Assembly (NCBI GenBank): GCA_946410535.1
Contig: CAMKAR010000107.1
Coordinates: 1 to 7,189, forward strand
DNA from: an uncultured Bacteroidales bacterium
GTDB lineage: Bacteria; Bacteroidota; Bacteroidia; Bacteroidales; F082
Direction of reading: 5' to 3'
DNA: 7,189 bases
This document shows positions 1 through 6,121 of the stretch, in pieces (the stretch's first letter is position 1; each line of letters starts with the position of its first letter). The notes below the pieces were generated by a model, which saw only the letters and a list, made by a program, of their open reading frames with translations, searched no databases and was not told the DNA's origin. A program made the translations under genes and the position numbers.

Positions 1-51
1 GAGTACACACACTTTCCAGGCGTGCTCCTTAAACCACTCGGACATCTCTCC
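1..51 (-). tRNA. tRNA-Ser (anticodon GGA), 3' part cut off by window edge
   Basis: Read on the minus strand from position 51, the sequence folds as the 5' part of a tRNA. It has a 7-nt acceptor strand GGAGAGA (51-45), TG at tRNA positions 8-9, a D arm with stem TCC/GGA (42-40 and 28-26) around a loop containing GTGGTTTAA, and a five-pair anticodon stem CACGC/GTGTG (24-20 and 12-8, one G-T pair). The 7-nt loop CTGGAAA (19-13) has anticodon GGA at 17-15, which reads serine codons UCC and UCU. The last bases (7-1) would begin the long variable arm expected of a class II tRNA-Ser; that arm, the T arm and the 3' acceptor strand lie outside the window. The identity rests on the anticodon and the typical serine-tRNA 5' half. 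Confidence 0.93.
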
Positions 52-93
52 AATATGTTCCCAAACGCCTCAAACCCTTTCTGAAATCGTTGC

Positions 94-122
94 CAAAAGT
101 ACACATTTTTTCAATTGGCAAA
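94..122 (-). promoter_or_regulatory. Promoter for tRNA-Ser
   Basis: On the minus strand a TTTG (122-119) is followed after 17 nt by TACTTTTG (101-94). This matches the Bacteroidota housekeeping promoter, a -33 TTTG and a -7 TAnnTTTG. Transcription would start near 86-91, giving a leader of roughly 35-40 nt ahead of the mature 5' end at 51, to be removed by RNase P. The tRNA therefore need not depend on read-through from ansA. The rest of the gap (123-176) is AT-rich, with two copies of TTCAATTG (110-117 and 155-162). I see no convincing hairpin-plus-T-run terminator for ansA in it, only a 4-bp CAAG/CTTG pairing. Confidence 0.75.
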
Positions 123-176
123 CGAAAATATTTGATTTTTTATTGCAAGAAAATTTCAATTGCTTGAATTATAGCC

Positions 177-1214
177 TCAAACGGTCATCTCGCCACGGAT
201 GGAATTTTGCATGATTTCGAGGATTCGGGGCTTGGGCAGGCCTTCGCCGAGCAGATACATGAGTTTGGCGACGGCGGCTTCGGTGGTCATGTCGTGTCCG
301 CTGACCACTCCGATGCGGGCCATGTCGAGGCTGGTTTCGTAGCGTCCCATCTCCACCGAGCCGGCCTTACACTGCGTGATGTTGAGGATGATAAGCCCGC
401 TGTCGATGGCATCCTTCAAAGCATCGAGGAACCACTGGTCGGTGGTGGCGTTGCCCGAACCGAAGGTCTCAAGCACGAGCGCTTTCAGGCCAGGGGTCTT
501 GAGCGAATGGCGCACGAAGTCTTGCGAGATGCCAGGGAAGAGCTTGAGGATGCCCACGTTGCGATCCATTTTGGTGTGCACCTTCAGTTTCTTGAAGTTG
601 GGTTTCAGGATGCGCTCCTTATTATATTTAATGTGTACGCCCACGTCGGCCAAGTTGGGATAGTTGGTCGAGGCAAAGGCGTTGAAGTTCTCGGCGTTGA
701 ACTTGGTGGCACGGTTGCCGCGCAGCAGCTGGTCCTGGAAGAAGATGCAGACTTCGGGTACAAGCGGGGTGTCGTCGTCTTTGGCTGCTGCAATCTCGAT
801 GGAGGCAAGGAAGTTCTCGCGGCCATCGGTGCGCACCACACCCATGGGCAGCTGCGAACCAGTCAAGACGACGGGCTTGTTCAAGTTTTCGAGCATGAAG
901 CTCAGTGCCGAGGCGGTGTAGGCCATCGTGTCGGAGCCGTGAAGCACCACGAAGCCGTCGTAGTGTTCATACTCCTCCCCTATCTTGGTCGCCAATCGGA
1001 TCCAGAAGTCGGGCGACATGTTCGACGAGTCGATGAGCGGGTCGAAGCTGTAGAAGTCGATCTGATAGCCGAAGTTCTTCAGCACGGGCAGGTGGGCATA
1101 GATATTGTCGAAGTCGAACGGCACCAACGCACCCGTCTGCGGGTCTTGCATCATGCCGATGGTGCCGCCAGTATAGAGCACCAGGATGGAAATCTCTTCC
1201 TTAGTTTGCATCAT
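177..1214 (-). CDS. ansA: Type I (cytoplasmic) L-asparaginase
   Basis: Hydrolyses L-asparagine to L-aspartate and ammonia. The 345-residue length fits the AnsA/type I family (about 330-350). The N-terminal motif TGGTIG places the nucleophilic Thr at residue 15. The second catalytic motif is HGSDTMAYT (residues 92-100), with Ser94-Asp95 where the family usually has Thr-Asp. TGSQLP lies at 118-123, and RGNRATK (165-171) supplies the catalytic Lys171. There is no signal peptide, so the enzyme should stay in the cytoplasm, unlike the periplasmic type II enzymes. The protein begins with two Met codons (1214-1212 and 1211-1209); either could be used, since there is no ribosome-binding site to decide. 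It is transcribed away from trmO from a promoter only about 20 bp upstream, and tRNA-Ser follows on the same strand under its own promoter. Family assignment is secure; substrate preference over glutamine is inferred from the family. Confidence 0.95.
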   Translation of the reverse strand: MMQTKEEISILVLYTGGTIGMMQDPQTGALVPFDFDNIYAHLPVLKNFGYQIDFYSFDPLIDSSNMSPDFWIRLATKIGEEYEHYDGFVVLHGSDTMAYTASALSFMLENLNKPVVLTGSQLPMGVVRTDGRENFLASIEIAAAKDDDTPLVPEVCIFFQDQLLRGNRATKFNAENFNAFASTNYPNLADVGVHIKYNKERILKPNFKKLKVHTKMDRNVGILKLFPGISQDFVRHSLKTPGLKALVLETFGSGNATTDQWFLDALKDAIDSGLIILNITQCKAGSVEMGRYETSLDMARIGVVSGHDMTTEAAVAKLMYLLGEGLPKPRILEIMQNSIRGEMTV

Positions 1215-1235
1215 TCACTGATTTGGATTGGGCTG

Positions 1236-1273
1236 CAAAAGTAATGCTTTTTTCGGCTGGTTGGTCAAAAAAA
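1236..1273 (-). promoter_or_regulatory. ansA promoter
   Basis: On the minus strand, TACTTTTG (1243-1236) matches the -7 consensus TAnnTTTG. A T-rich stretch ending in TTTG (1273-1266) lies 22 nt upstream as a plausible -33 element. Transcription would begin near 1229-1232, giving a leader of about 15 nt before the first ATG. The upstream element lies only 4 bp from the -7 box of the opposing trmO promoter, so the two polymerase footprints must overlap. Confidence 0.7.
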
Positions 1274-1285
1274 GTGCTACCTTTG
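1248..1285 (+). promoter_or_regulatory. trmO promoter, predicted leaderless start
   Basis: TACCTTTG at 1278-1285 matches the Bacteroidota -7 consensus. A T-run (1248-1253) about 24 nt upstream could serve as a weak -33 region, but it lacks a clean TTTG. The -7 box ends only 5 nt before the trmO ATG at 1291, so the transcript should start at or within a base or two of the start codon, which implies little or no 5' untranslated region. Confidence 0.65.
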
Positions 1286-1290
1286 CCCGC

Positions 1291-1962
1291 ATGAAAGCCA
1301 TCGCCCACATTCACACCGACTTCCCGACCAAGTTCGGCATCCCGCGCCAGAGCGGCATCATCGCCTCACTGCAAGGCAAAATCGTTTTCGAACCTGAATA
1401 CCGCGTTGCCGAGGCGGTGCGCGGCTTGGAGGATTTCTCCCACATCTGGCTGCTGTGGGAGTTTTCGGAAGCCGTGCGCGACAAGTGGTCACCCACGGTA
1501 CGACCACCACGCTTGGGCGGCAACGTGCGCAAGGGCGTGTTTGCCACGCGCTCGCCGTTCAGGCCCAATCCCATCGGGCTGTCGTCCGTAAGGTTGGAGC
1601 ACATCGACATCGACCCCGACCTCGGGCCCGTGCTTTACGTTTCGGGTGCCGACCTGATGGACGGCACACCCATCTACGACATCAAGCCTTACATCGCCTA
1701 CACCGACAGCCATCCCGATGCCGTCAGCGGCTTTGCCTCAACGCCAGCGGAATATCTTTTGGAAGTGGTTTTTCCTGAAGCCTTGCTCCAAAAGGTTGCG
1801 CCCGAAAAAAGAGAAGGCCTGAAAGCCGTGCTTGCGCATGACCCCAGGCCTCAGTACCAGGATGACCCGAACCGCGTTTATGGCATGGTATTCGACAAGG
1901 TTGAAGTCAAATTCCATGTCGACGGACACCGACTCGAAGTCTTGGAAGTGATCCCTACTTGA
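1291..1962 (+). CDS. trmO: tRNA (t6A37) N6-methyltransferase TrmO
   Basis: TrmO (YaeB/TsaA, UPF0066) uses S-adenosylmethionine to methylate N6-threonylcarbamoyladenosine at position 37 of some ANN-decoding tRNAs, giving m6t6A. The 223-residue product has the family hallmarks in order: KFGIPRQ (14-20), GLEDFSHIWLL (45-55), VRPPRLGGN (70-78), the signature SPFRPNPIGLS (88-98), and DLMDGTPIYDIKPY (120-133) followed by DSHPDA. The C-terminal part, with DPRPQY and VYGMVFDKVEV, matches the smaller TrmO C-terminal domain. I chose the ATG at 1291. The frame is open upstream to an ATG at 1228, but that would translate through the promoter box and add residues unlike the family, whereas MKAIAHIHTDFP aligns with normal TrmO N termini. 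The gene is divergent from ansA, and its last 8 bp overlap the end of the opposing Omp28-like gene. Similar to the E. coli protein in length (about 235). Confidence 0.94.
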   Translation: MKAIAHIHTDFPTKFGIPRQSGIIASLQGKIVFEPEYRVAEAVRGLEDFSHIWLLWEFSEAVRDKWSPTVRPPRLGGNVRKGVFATRSPFRPNPIGLSSVRLEHIDIDPDLGPVLYVSGADLMDGTPIYDIKPYIAYTDSHPDAVSGFASTPAEYLLEVVFPEALLQKVAPEKREGLKAVLAHDPRPQYQDDPNRVYGMVFDKVEVKFHVDGHRLEVLEVIPT

Positions 1963-2761
1963 TTTTTTCCATCACCGATTGCAGGATCTTGCCGCTCGTC
2001 TTCTCGAAAACGTAGCCAAGCACATAGCATTGGTCGGGGTTGTAGATGGAATCCAGAGTCATCGAGCAATTGAAGGTCTTGGCGTCGTTGGCGAGGGCTT
2101 GTCCGTCTTTGAACAAGGAGCCTTCGTAGCCGTTCACCGTGCCACGAAACACGTTGCGGAACACATATTCGCGGTTCAGTCCCTCGGGCGTGATTTGCCA
2201 GCCGACGATGCTGTCCTCGACCAAGCAATAGCTGACATAGAGTTGCCCTTCGTAATCGGCAACGGCTTTCACGTCCGACTTCACATCTAACTTTCGCGAC
2301 GATTCGTCATAGGTGTTTTCCACCGTGATGTCGAACGACTGTGGTTCGGCCAAGGCATCGGCCACCGGCGTGTCGATTTGCTCGACATACAAGGTGTTGC
2401 CGTCGGTGAGTGCCACATGGTCGACCGAGAAAAGTGGGTTCGACGCGTTGTCGTTGTACCAAGCCGTGCCTTCCTCAGTGAGGAAATCGGGGAACTGGCC
2501 GACGGGCTGGGCCAATCCGCCAGCGTGGACGCTCAGGATAAAGATGCGGTCCTCGCCCAAGCGATGTTGCAGCTCATGCGCGGTTTCGGCGGCAGCGGGA
2601 CAGTTGACGCAGCGTGCGCCAGTGAAGTCCTTGATGAGCACTGTCTTGTTGCCGCCTATAGGTGTGTAAGGCTTATGCGTGTTGTTGATGTCGATTTTGT
2701 CGCAGCCTGCCGAAGCCAGCATCAGGGCCGCCATTGCGAAAATTGAAAATAACTTTTTCAT
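1955..2761 (-). CDS. Omp28-related outer-membrane lipoprotein with CxxC motif
   Basis: A 268-residue predicted lipoprotein of the Omp28 family, which is confined largely to Bacteroidota. The N terminus MKKLFSIF is followed by a hydrophobic stretch and the lipobox ASAGC, so lipidation is predicted on Cys20. Just after it, KTVLIKDFTGARCVNCPAAA (39-58) carries Cys51-x2-Cys54; this is the conserved Omp28 segment and resembles the start of a thioredoxin-like active site. Later text (HAGG, a beta-rich C-terminal half) also fits the family. Three further cysteines lie in the C-terminal half (YCLVED, FNCSM, DQCYVL). It is the last gene of a three-gene cluster, 10 bp after the DUF6029-like gene, with no Shine-Dalgarno sequence before its ATG. 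The name comes from P. gingivalis Omp28, described as surface-exposed; the molecular role is unknown. Surface versus periplasmic orientation cannot be settled here: Asp21 and Asp24 follow the lipid Cys, but no clear export signal is visible. Confidence 0.88.
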   Translation of the reverse strand: MKKLFSIFAMAALMLASAGCDKIDINNTHKPYTPIGGNKTVLIKDFTGARCVNCPAAAETAHELQHRLGEDRIFILSVHAGGLAQPVGQFPDFLTEEGTAWYNDNASNPLFSVDHVALTDGNTLYVEQIDTPVADALAEPQSFDITVENTYDESSRKLDVKSDVKAVADYEGQLYVSYCLVEDSIVGWQITPEGLNREYVFRNVFRGTVNGYEGSLFKDGQALANDAKTFNCSMTLDSIYNPDQCYVLGYVFEKTSGKILQSVMEKIK

Positions 2762-2771
2762 TGTTAGCGAT

Positions 2772-4511
2772 TTAGAATGATGTTGAAACAGTTAATGTCA
2801 CACCACTAGAGGCAGGCACGGTGCGGCACACGCCGCCCACACACACCACGCCTTCGCTCTGGCGACCGGCGCTCAGCATCACGCGAGTGGCATCTTTGAT
2901 GTAGGTGATGGTGCCCGTGAAATAATGGTCGCGGTATTCCTCTACGGGGTTGCCGTAGTTCCACTTGTCGGCTATCGAGAACGACCAATGGGGCGTGATG
3001 GTGTATTCGATCAAGGCCGCAGCCCAATCGCCGCGCTTCTGGAAGTCCTTCTTCTCGCTTTCCTCGTATTCGTAGCCTTTATGCACCTCGTTTTCCCACA
3101 AGCCTTGCAATTCGAGGCGGATGCTCTGCCGTTTGTTGATCTTGTAGGTCACGTCCATGAAGCCGATGTTGGCCTTCACGACGGGAGCGCCGGCATGGCC
3201 TTCGATGGTCTCGATGTCGTAATAGAGGTTGATATATTGTGCCGTGACGTGCCAATTCGGGCTGATCTTCTTGTCAATCTCAAAGTTGATGTCGCGGAAG
3301 AAGCGATGGTCGCTGATGGCGAAGAATCTGGACGTGTAGCCCAACGATCCCGGTTTGTTGATGACCAATTGGCCGTTGTCCATGATGGAGTCGCGCACGA
3401 TGTCGTTCACCTGGCTCATGTTGAAGGCGAGCTTGGTGCCGTATCTGCCGCCGAGAGCCGTGCCCTTCGGTATGGTGTAGTTGATTTGCAGCTGCGCGGC
3501 CATCTCGCCATTGGGCTGGGTCGAGTAGGTGTACATCGACGGCAGGCTGTGGGTGTGCGTATAATTAATAGGTGGGATGAAGTTGATGTCGAGGTCGTTC
3601 TGCTTGCCCGTGTACATCGACTTGAAGCTCATGTTGTCGACGCGCTTCACCTGAAGGACGGCACCGAAGCCTTTCTGCGAATAGCTCAGCGACGACAGCA
3701 AGGCGCGGCCTTCCTTGTAGATGAAGTTGTTGATGGCCGACGGGTCGTTGATCTTGTAGGCATATTCGGTGCTGAAGGCCCAGTTGCCATAGCCCAAGTT
3801 GATGCGACCGGCGGCGGCACCCACGTTTTCGGGGATGTAGTAGAACAGGCTCTGGTCGTACTGTTTCTTGCTGACGAAACTGCCTCCGATGCTCATCCTG
3901 AACTTGGAGTCGTTGAGGGCAGGGATGCTTTGGTTAAGGTCCCATTCGCCGTCCACGCCACGCACGATGCCGCGATAGTCGTCGGTTGAGAAGTCCTTCT
4001 CAAGATAGGGAGCCCAATAGAAGCGTTGGCGGCCATACAAGCCTTTCAGTGTGATGCCCTTGGCTGGACGCAACACCACGCGAGTGCCGCGCAGCGCATT
4101 GTCCATGCCGAGCGACCATTCCTCGTAGGAGCGGAACACGAGGCCGCTGCCAAACTGGTCGTAGATGTCGCCCACGGTGATGCCGACGAAACCATTGTCG
4201 TAGGTGGCGAAGAAATTGGCCAGGCCCACGCCATTCAGCTCGCTGCGGAAGCCGTTCATTTCGGGCAGAAAGGCCTCGAAGCGGATGCCCGCCGAGAAAT
4301 TGCCGTTGGTATAGTTCACCTTGCCGAACCCGTTGATGCCGAGTTTCTTGCCGTTGAGGTCGGTGATGCCGATGCCTTCGTCGAGCATATAATACTGCGC
4401 ATCGGTCTGGAAGCTGCCGTTCACTTGGCTGTTTTCGAGAAATGACTGAGCGCTCGCCTTGTAGCTCAATGCCAAGGCGAGTGCACTCAAAATAAGTATA
4501 TGTTTACGCAT
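2772..4511 (-). CDS. DUF6029-like predicted outer-membrane beta-barrel protein
   Basis: A 579-residue predicted exported protein. A signal peptide (MRKHILILSALALALSYKASA) is probably cut after Ala21. The mature part is rich in alternating polar and aromatic or hydrophobic segments typical of beta strands (for example GFGKVNYTNGNFSAGIRFEA near 62-81). It ends in VTLTVSTSF, with the terminal Phe expected of barrels recognised by the BAM machinery. The early segment with YMLDEGIGITDLNGKKLGINGF and GITVGDIYDQFGSGLVFRSYE resembles, from memory, DUF6029 proteins of Bacteroidota. There is no N-terminal plug or TonB box, so it is not a SusC-type transporter. Only two cysteines occur in the whole protein, Cys557 and Cys562, in VVCVGGVCRTV just before the last strand. 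It sits 11 bp after the thioredoxin gene and 10 bp before the Omp28-like gene. A weak purine-rich AAGAAG lies 5-10 nt before its ATG. Function unknown; the barrel call is fairly sure, the family name less so. Confidence 0.8.
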   Translation of the reverse strand: MRKHILILSALALALSYKASAQSFLENSQVNGSFQTDAQYYMLDEGIGITDLNGKKLGINGFGKVNYTNGNFSAGIRFEAFLPEMNGFRSELNGVGLANFFATYDNGFVGITVGDIYDQFGSGLVFRSYEEWSLGMDNALRGTRVVLRPAKGITLKGLYGRQRFYWAPYLEKDFSTDDYRGIVRGVDGEWDLNQSIPALNDSKFRMSIGGSFVSKKQYDQSLFYYIPENVGAAAGRINLGYGNWAFSTEYAYKINDPSAINNFIYKEGRALLSSLSYSQKGFGAVLQVKRVDNMSFKSMYTGKQNDLDINFIPPINYTHTHSLPSMYTYSTQPNGEMAAQLQINYTIPKGTALGGRYGTKLAFNMSQVNDIVRDSIMDNGQLVINKPGSLGYTSRFFAISDHRFFRDINFEIDKKISPNWHVTAQYINLYYDIETIEGHAGAPVVKANIGFMDVTYKINKRQSIRLELQGLWENEVHKGYEYEESEKKDFQKRGDWAAALIEYTITPHWSFSIADKWNYGNPVEEYRDHYFTGTITYIKDATRVMLSAGRQSEGVVCVGGVCRTVPASSGVTLTVSTSF

Positions 4512-4522
4512 AACTTCTTGAT

Positions 4523-5026
4523 TTACTTTTTCTTCTTAGCGACTTTCAGGATTTCTTCATAAAGGTCGTCTTCGGCGCCGTCGATGTAACCTGTGTGTTG
4601 GTAGACGAGCTTGCCGTTACCGTCGAAGAGGAAGGTGTGGGGCGGGTTGCTCACATTCATGGCGCGTTTGAGGTCGCTGTTCACGTCGAGGAGGATGTCG
4701 AACTCCCAGCCCTTGCCGTCAACCATGGGTTTCACCTTGGCGGTGCTACGCGAGTCGTCAATCGAGACAGCGTAAATCTTCACGCCGGTTTCATCCTGCC
4801 AGTCTTGGTAAACCTCGTTCAGGGCGTTGTGTTCCTTGATGCAGGGACCGCACCAAGTGGCCCAGAAGGTAAGCGCGATGGGGTTGCCGTTGTTCGACAA
4901 CTTGGCGATGTTCACGTCCTTGCCGTTCAGGTCCTTCAGCGTAACATTGGGCAAATCCGTTTTCGATTGTGCTTGCAGACCCGTAGCAAAAAGAGCCAGC
5001 AGCAAAAGTGTCATAAGTTTTTTCAT
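4523..5026 (-). CDS. TlpA/ResA-family periplasmic thioredoxin-fold protein
   Basis: A 167-residue exported thiol-disulfide protein of the TlpA/ResA type. The signal peptide MKKLMTLLLLALFATGLQA is probably cut before Gln20; with no lipobox, the mature protein should be soluble in the periplasm. The thioredoxin fold follows: LTFWATWCGPC (52-62) with the redox pair Cys59/Cys62, the only cysteines in the protein; KIYAVSIDD (83-91); and NPPHTFLFD (127-135) with the expected cis-Pro at 129. The C terminus ends in four lysines. TlpA-like proteins usually keep substrate cysteines reduced, for example in cytochrome c maturation, but no cytochrome c genes are visible here. It is first of a tight cluster with two outer-membrane proteins, one having a CxxC and one a C-x4-C pair, so a client among its neighbours is plausible. 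manA ends 43 bp upstream on the same strand, so read-through is possible. Fold and location are well supported; the partner is inference. Confidence 0.92.
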   Translation of the reverse strand: MKKLMTLLLLALFATGLQAQSKTDLPNVTLKDLNGKDVNIAKLSNNGNPIALTFWATWCGPCIKEHNALNEVYQDWQDETGVKIYAVSIDDSRSTAKVKPMVDGKGWEFDILLDVNSDLKRAMNVSNPPHTFLFDGNGKLVYQHTGYIDGAEDDLYEEILKVAKKKK

Positions 5027-5046
5027 ATTGATTTGATATTTAAAGA

Positions 5047-5076
5047 TTTAAAATTCAAAATTTAAAAATTCAAAAT
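5047..5076. repeat. AT-rich tandem repeat between tlpA-like gene and manA
   Basis: Two imperfect copies lie head to tail: TTTAAAATTCAAAAT (5047-5061) and TTTAAAAATTCAAAAT (5061-5076), differing by one extra A. The second copy covers the manA stop codon (5070-5072) and its last codons. The surrounding 43-bp gap (5027-5069) is almost entirely A and T. On the minus strand, TAAATTTTG (5064-5056) resembles the -7 consensus with one base too many, so a weak promoter for the thioredoxin cluster is possible. I see no hairpin terminator for manA. Short AAATTCAAAATT-like runs are frequent between genes in Bacteroidota, so this may be compositional drift rather than a specific site. Confidence 0.6.
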
Positions 5077-6071
5077 TCATTTTCTTCGAGTTGACAATAG
5101 ATTTCAAGCAACTTGCAATATTTTTCGGCCCTGATGGCGACTTTCTTGATGAAGTTCGGCACCAAGACACATTCTCCTGCATTTACAAAAACCGCGCCAT
5201 TTTCCCAATTCAGCGAAAAATTTCCTTCGAGTGGCATCAAAATCACAAAGGAATCGAGGTTGGCATAGTCTTTCTGCATCTCGCCCTCAAGTTGGAGAAG
5301 ATTGGTCACAAAATACTGGCAATCAACGACGGGAACGGTCTTGTTCATCACTTTGGGCACCTCAATCTTATAATTGTCGGGCACCGAGCCGTCAATGGCT
5401 TCGACCGACTGCGGGATGTGCAGCTCGCGTCGCATACCCGCCACGTCGATGCGGTCCCAATCGTAGATGCGGTAAGTCGTATCGGATGTTTGCTGTATCT
5501 CGGCCACCATGATGCCAGGCCCGAGAGCATGAACCCTGCCTGCCGGAATGAAAAACACATCGTCTTTCTCGACCCATTCGTGGTTCAACACAGATTGCAG
5601 TTGGTCGTCTTTCAAAACATTGGCATAATCCATTCGCGTCAGTTCGCGGTTAAAGCCCATGACGAGTTCGGCATCTTTGTCGGCCTGCATCACGTACCAC
5701 ATCTCGGTCTTGCCGTTGCCCAAGCCGCGTTTCTCGGCCAGTTCGTCGTCGGGATGCACCTGCACTGAAAGCCAGTCGTTGGCATCAATAATCTTCAGCA
5801 GCAGTGGGAACTGCTCGCCGTATTTGTCGAAGACGCTTTCGCCCACGAGGTCGCCCATGAAGGTTTCCACAAGGTCGTTGATTTCGTCTCCTTCGAAGTC
5901 GCCGTTTGCCACTTCGCTCTGCTCGTCCCACAGGCCTGAGAGCAGCCACACTTCGCCACAGTTGGGCAACGGGCCATAGTCCATGCCCAACACTTCCTTG
6001 ATTTTGCGCCCGCCCCAAATCTTGTCTTTGAAGATGGGCTTGAATTTCAGTGGATAGAGTACGGTTTGCAT
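5070..6071 (-). CDS. manA: Mannose-6-phosphate isomerase, type I (short form)
   Basis: Interconverts mannose-6-phosphate and fructose-6-phosphate with a bound zinc, linking mannose use to glycolysis and supplying precursors for GDP-mannose and GDP-fucose. The 333-residue length fits the short class of ManA found in Bacillus and Bacteroidota. Motifs in order: FKDKIWGG (14-21), SVQVHPDDELA (102-112) with ligands Gln104 and His106, GKTEMWYV (120-127) with Glu123, PAGRVHALG (176-184) with His181, and EIQQTSDTTYRIYDWDR (191-207) with the substrate-binding Arg201. All expected metal ligands are present. There is no signal peptide, so it is cytoplasmic. The ATG at 6071-6069 begins about 20 nt after a good -7 box, without a Shine-Dalgarno sequence; an overlapping ATG at 6076-6074 is out of frame. 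It is divergent from the M20D amidohydrolase gene and 43 bp upstream of the thioredoxin cluster on the same strand. No sugar transporter or other sugar gene is adjacent. Confidence 0.95.
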   Translation of the reverse strand: MQTVLYPLKFKPIFKDKIWGGRKIKEVLGMDYGPLPNCGEVWLLSGLWDEQSEVANGDFEGDEINDLVETFMGDLVGESVFDKYGEQFPLLLKIIDANDWLSVQVHPDDELAEKRGLGNGKTEMWYVMQADKDAELVMGFNRELTRMDYANVLKDDQLQSVLNHEWVEKDDVFFIPAGRVHALGPGIMVAEIQQTSDTTYRIYDWDRIDVAGMRRELHIPQSVEAIDGSVPDNYKIEVPKVMNKTVPVVDCQYFVTNLLQLEGEMQKDYANLDSFVILMPLEGNFSLNWENGAVFVNAGECVLVPNFIKKVAIRAEKYCKLLEIYCQLEENEF

Positions 6072-6091
6072 TGCATCAATAAATTTGGGCG

Positions 6092-6099
6092 CAAAGATA
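6092..6099 (-). promoter_or_regulatory. manA promoter, -7 box
   Basis: On the minus strand TATCTTTG (6099-6092) is an exact TAnnTTTG match, 20 nt ahead of the manA ATG. Transcription would start near 6085-6088, giving a leader of about 15 nt. No clear -33 TTTG lies at the usual distance; the region where it should be (about 6116-6124) runs into the -7 box of the divergent promoter. Confidence 0.7.
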
Positions 6100-6121
6100 G
6101 GACATTTTTTCAGAAAAGCCG

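Noticed and set aside
123..176. A Rho-independent terminator after ansA.
   Set aside because: Only a 4-bp CAAG/CTTG pairing with a long AT-rich loop is available, and on the ansA strand no T-run follows it (it is A-rich), so it does not meet a reasonable standard.
207..1244. A 345-codon open frame on the plus strand, exactly as long as ansA on the minus strand.
   Set aside because: It is in exact codon register with ansA, so its stops could come only from TTA, CTA or TCA codons in ansA, which this organism uses rarely. Its product is low-complexity (His, Val, Gly, Asp rich) and resembles no family, while the minus-strand product has all asparaginase motifs.
1228..1290. Extension of trmO to the upstream in-frame ATG at 1228.
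   Set aside because: It would translate across both divergent promoter boxes and add 21 residues not seen at normal TrmO N termini.
2925..3989. A 354-codon plus-strand open frame antisense to the DUF6029-like gene.
   Set aside because: Same codon-register effect. The product is Val/Ala/Asp-rich with no recognisable domain, and no TAnnTTTG box was noticed before it.
4523..5026. A dedicated cytochrome c maturation thioredoxin (ResA/CcmG).
   Set aside because: The fold fits, but no CcmF/ResB/CcsA or haem-binding CxxCH protein lies nearby, so the general TlpA-family call is safer.
5091..5768. A 225-codon plus-strand open frame antisense to manA; similar shorter ones at 1979-2290, 4026-4445 and 4595-5065.
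   Set aside because: All are in codon register with well-identified minus-strand genes and have no family resemblance or promoter.
5077..6071. A sugar-utilisation locus around manA.
   Set aside because: No transporter, kinase, glycoside hydrolase, SusC/SusD pair or regulator lies next to it; neighbours are an amidohydrolase and envelope thiol proteins.
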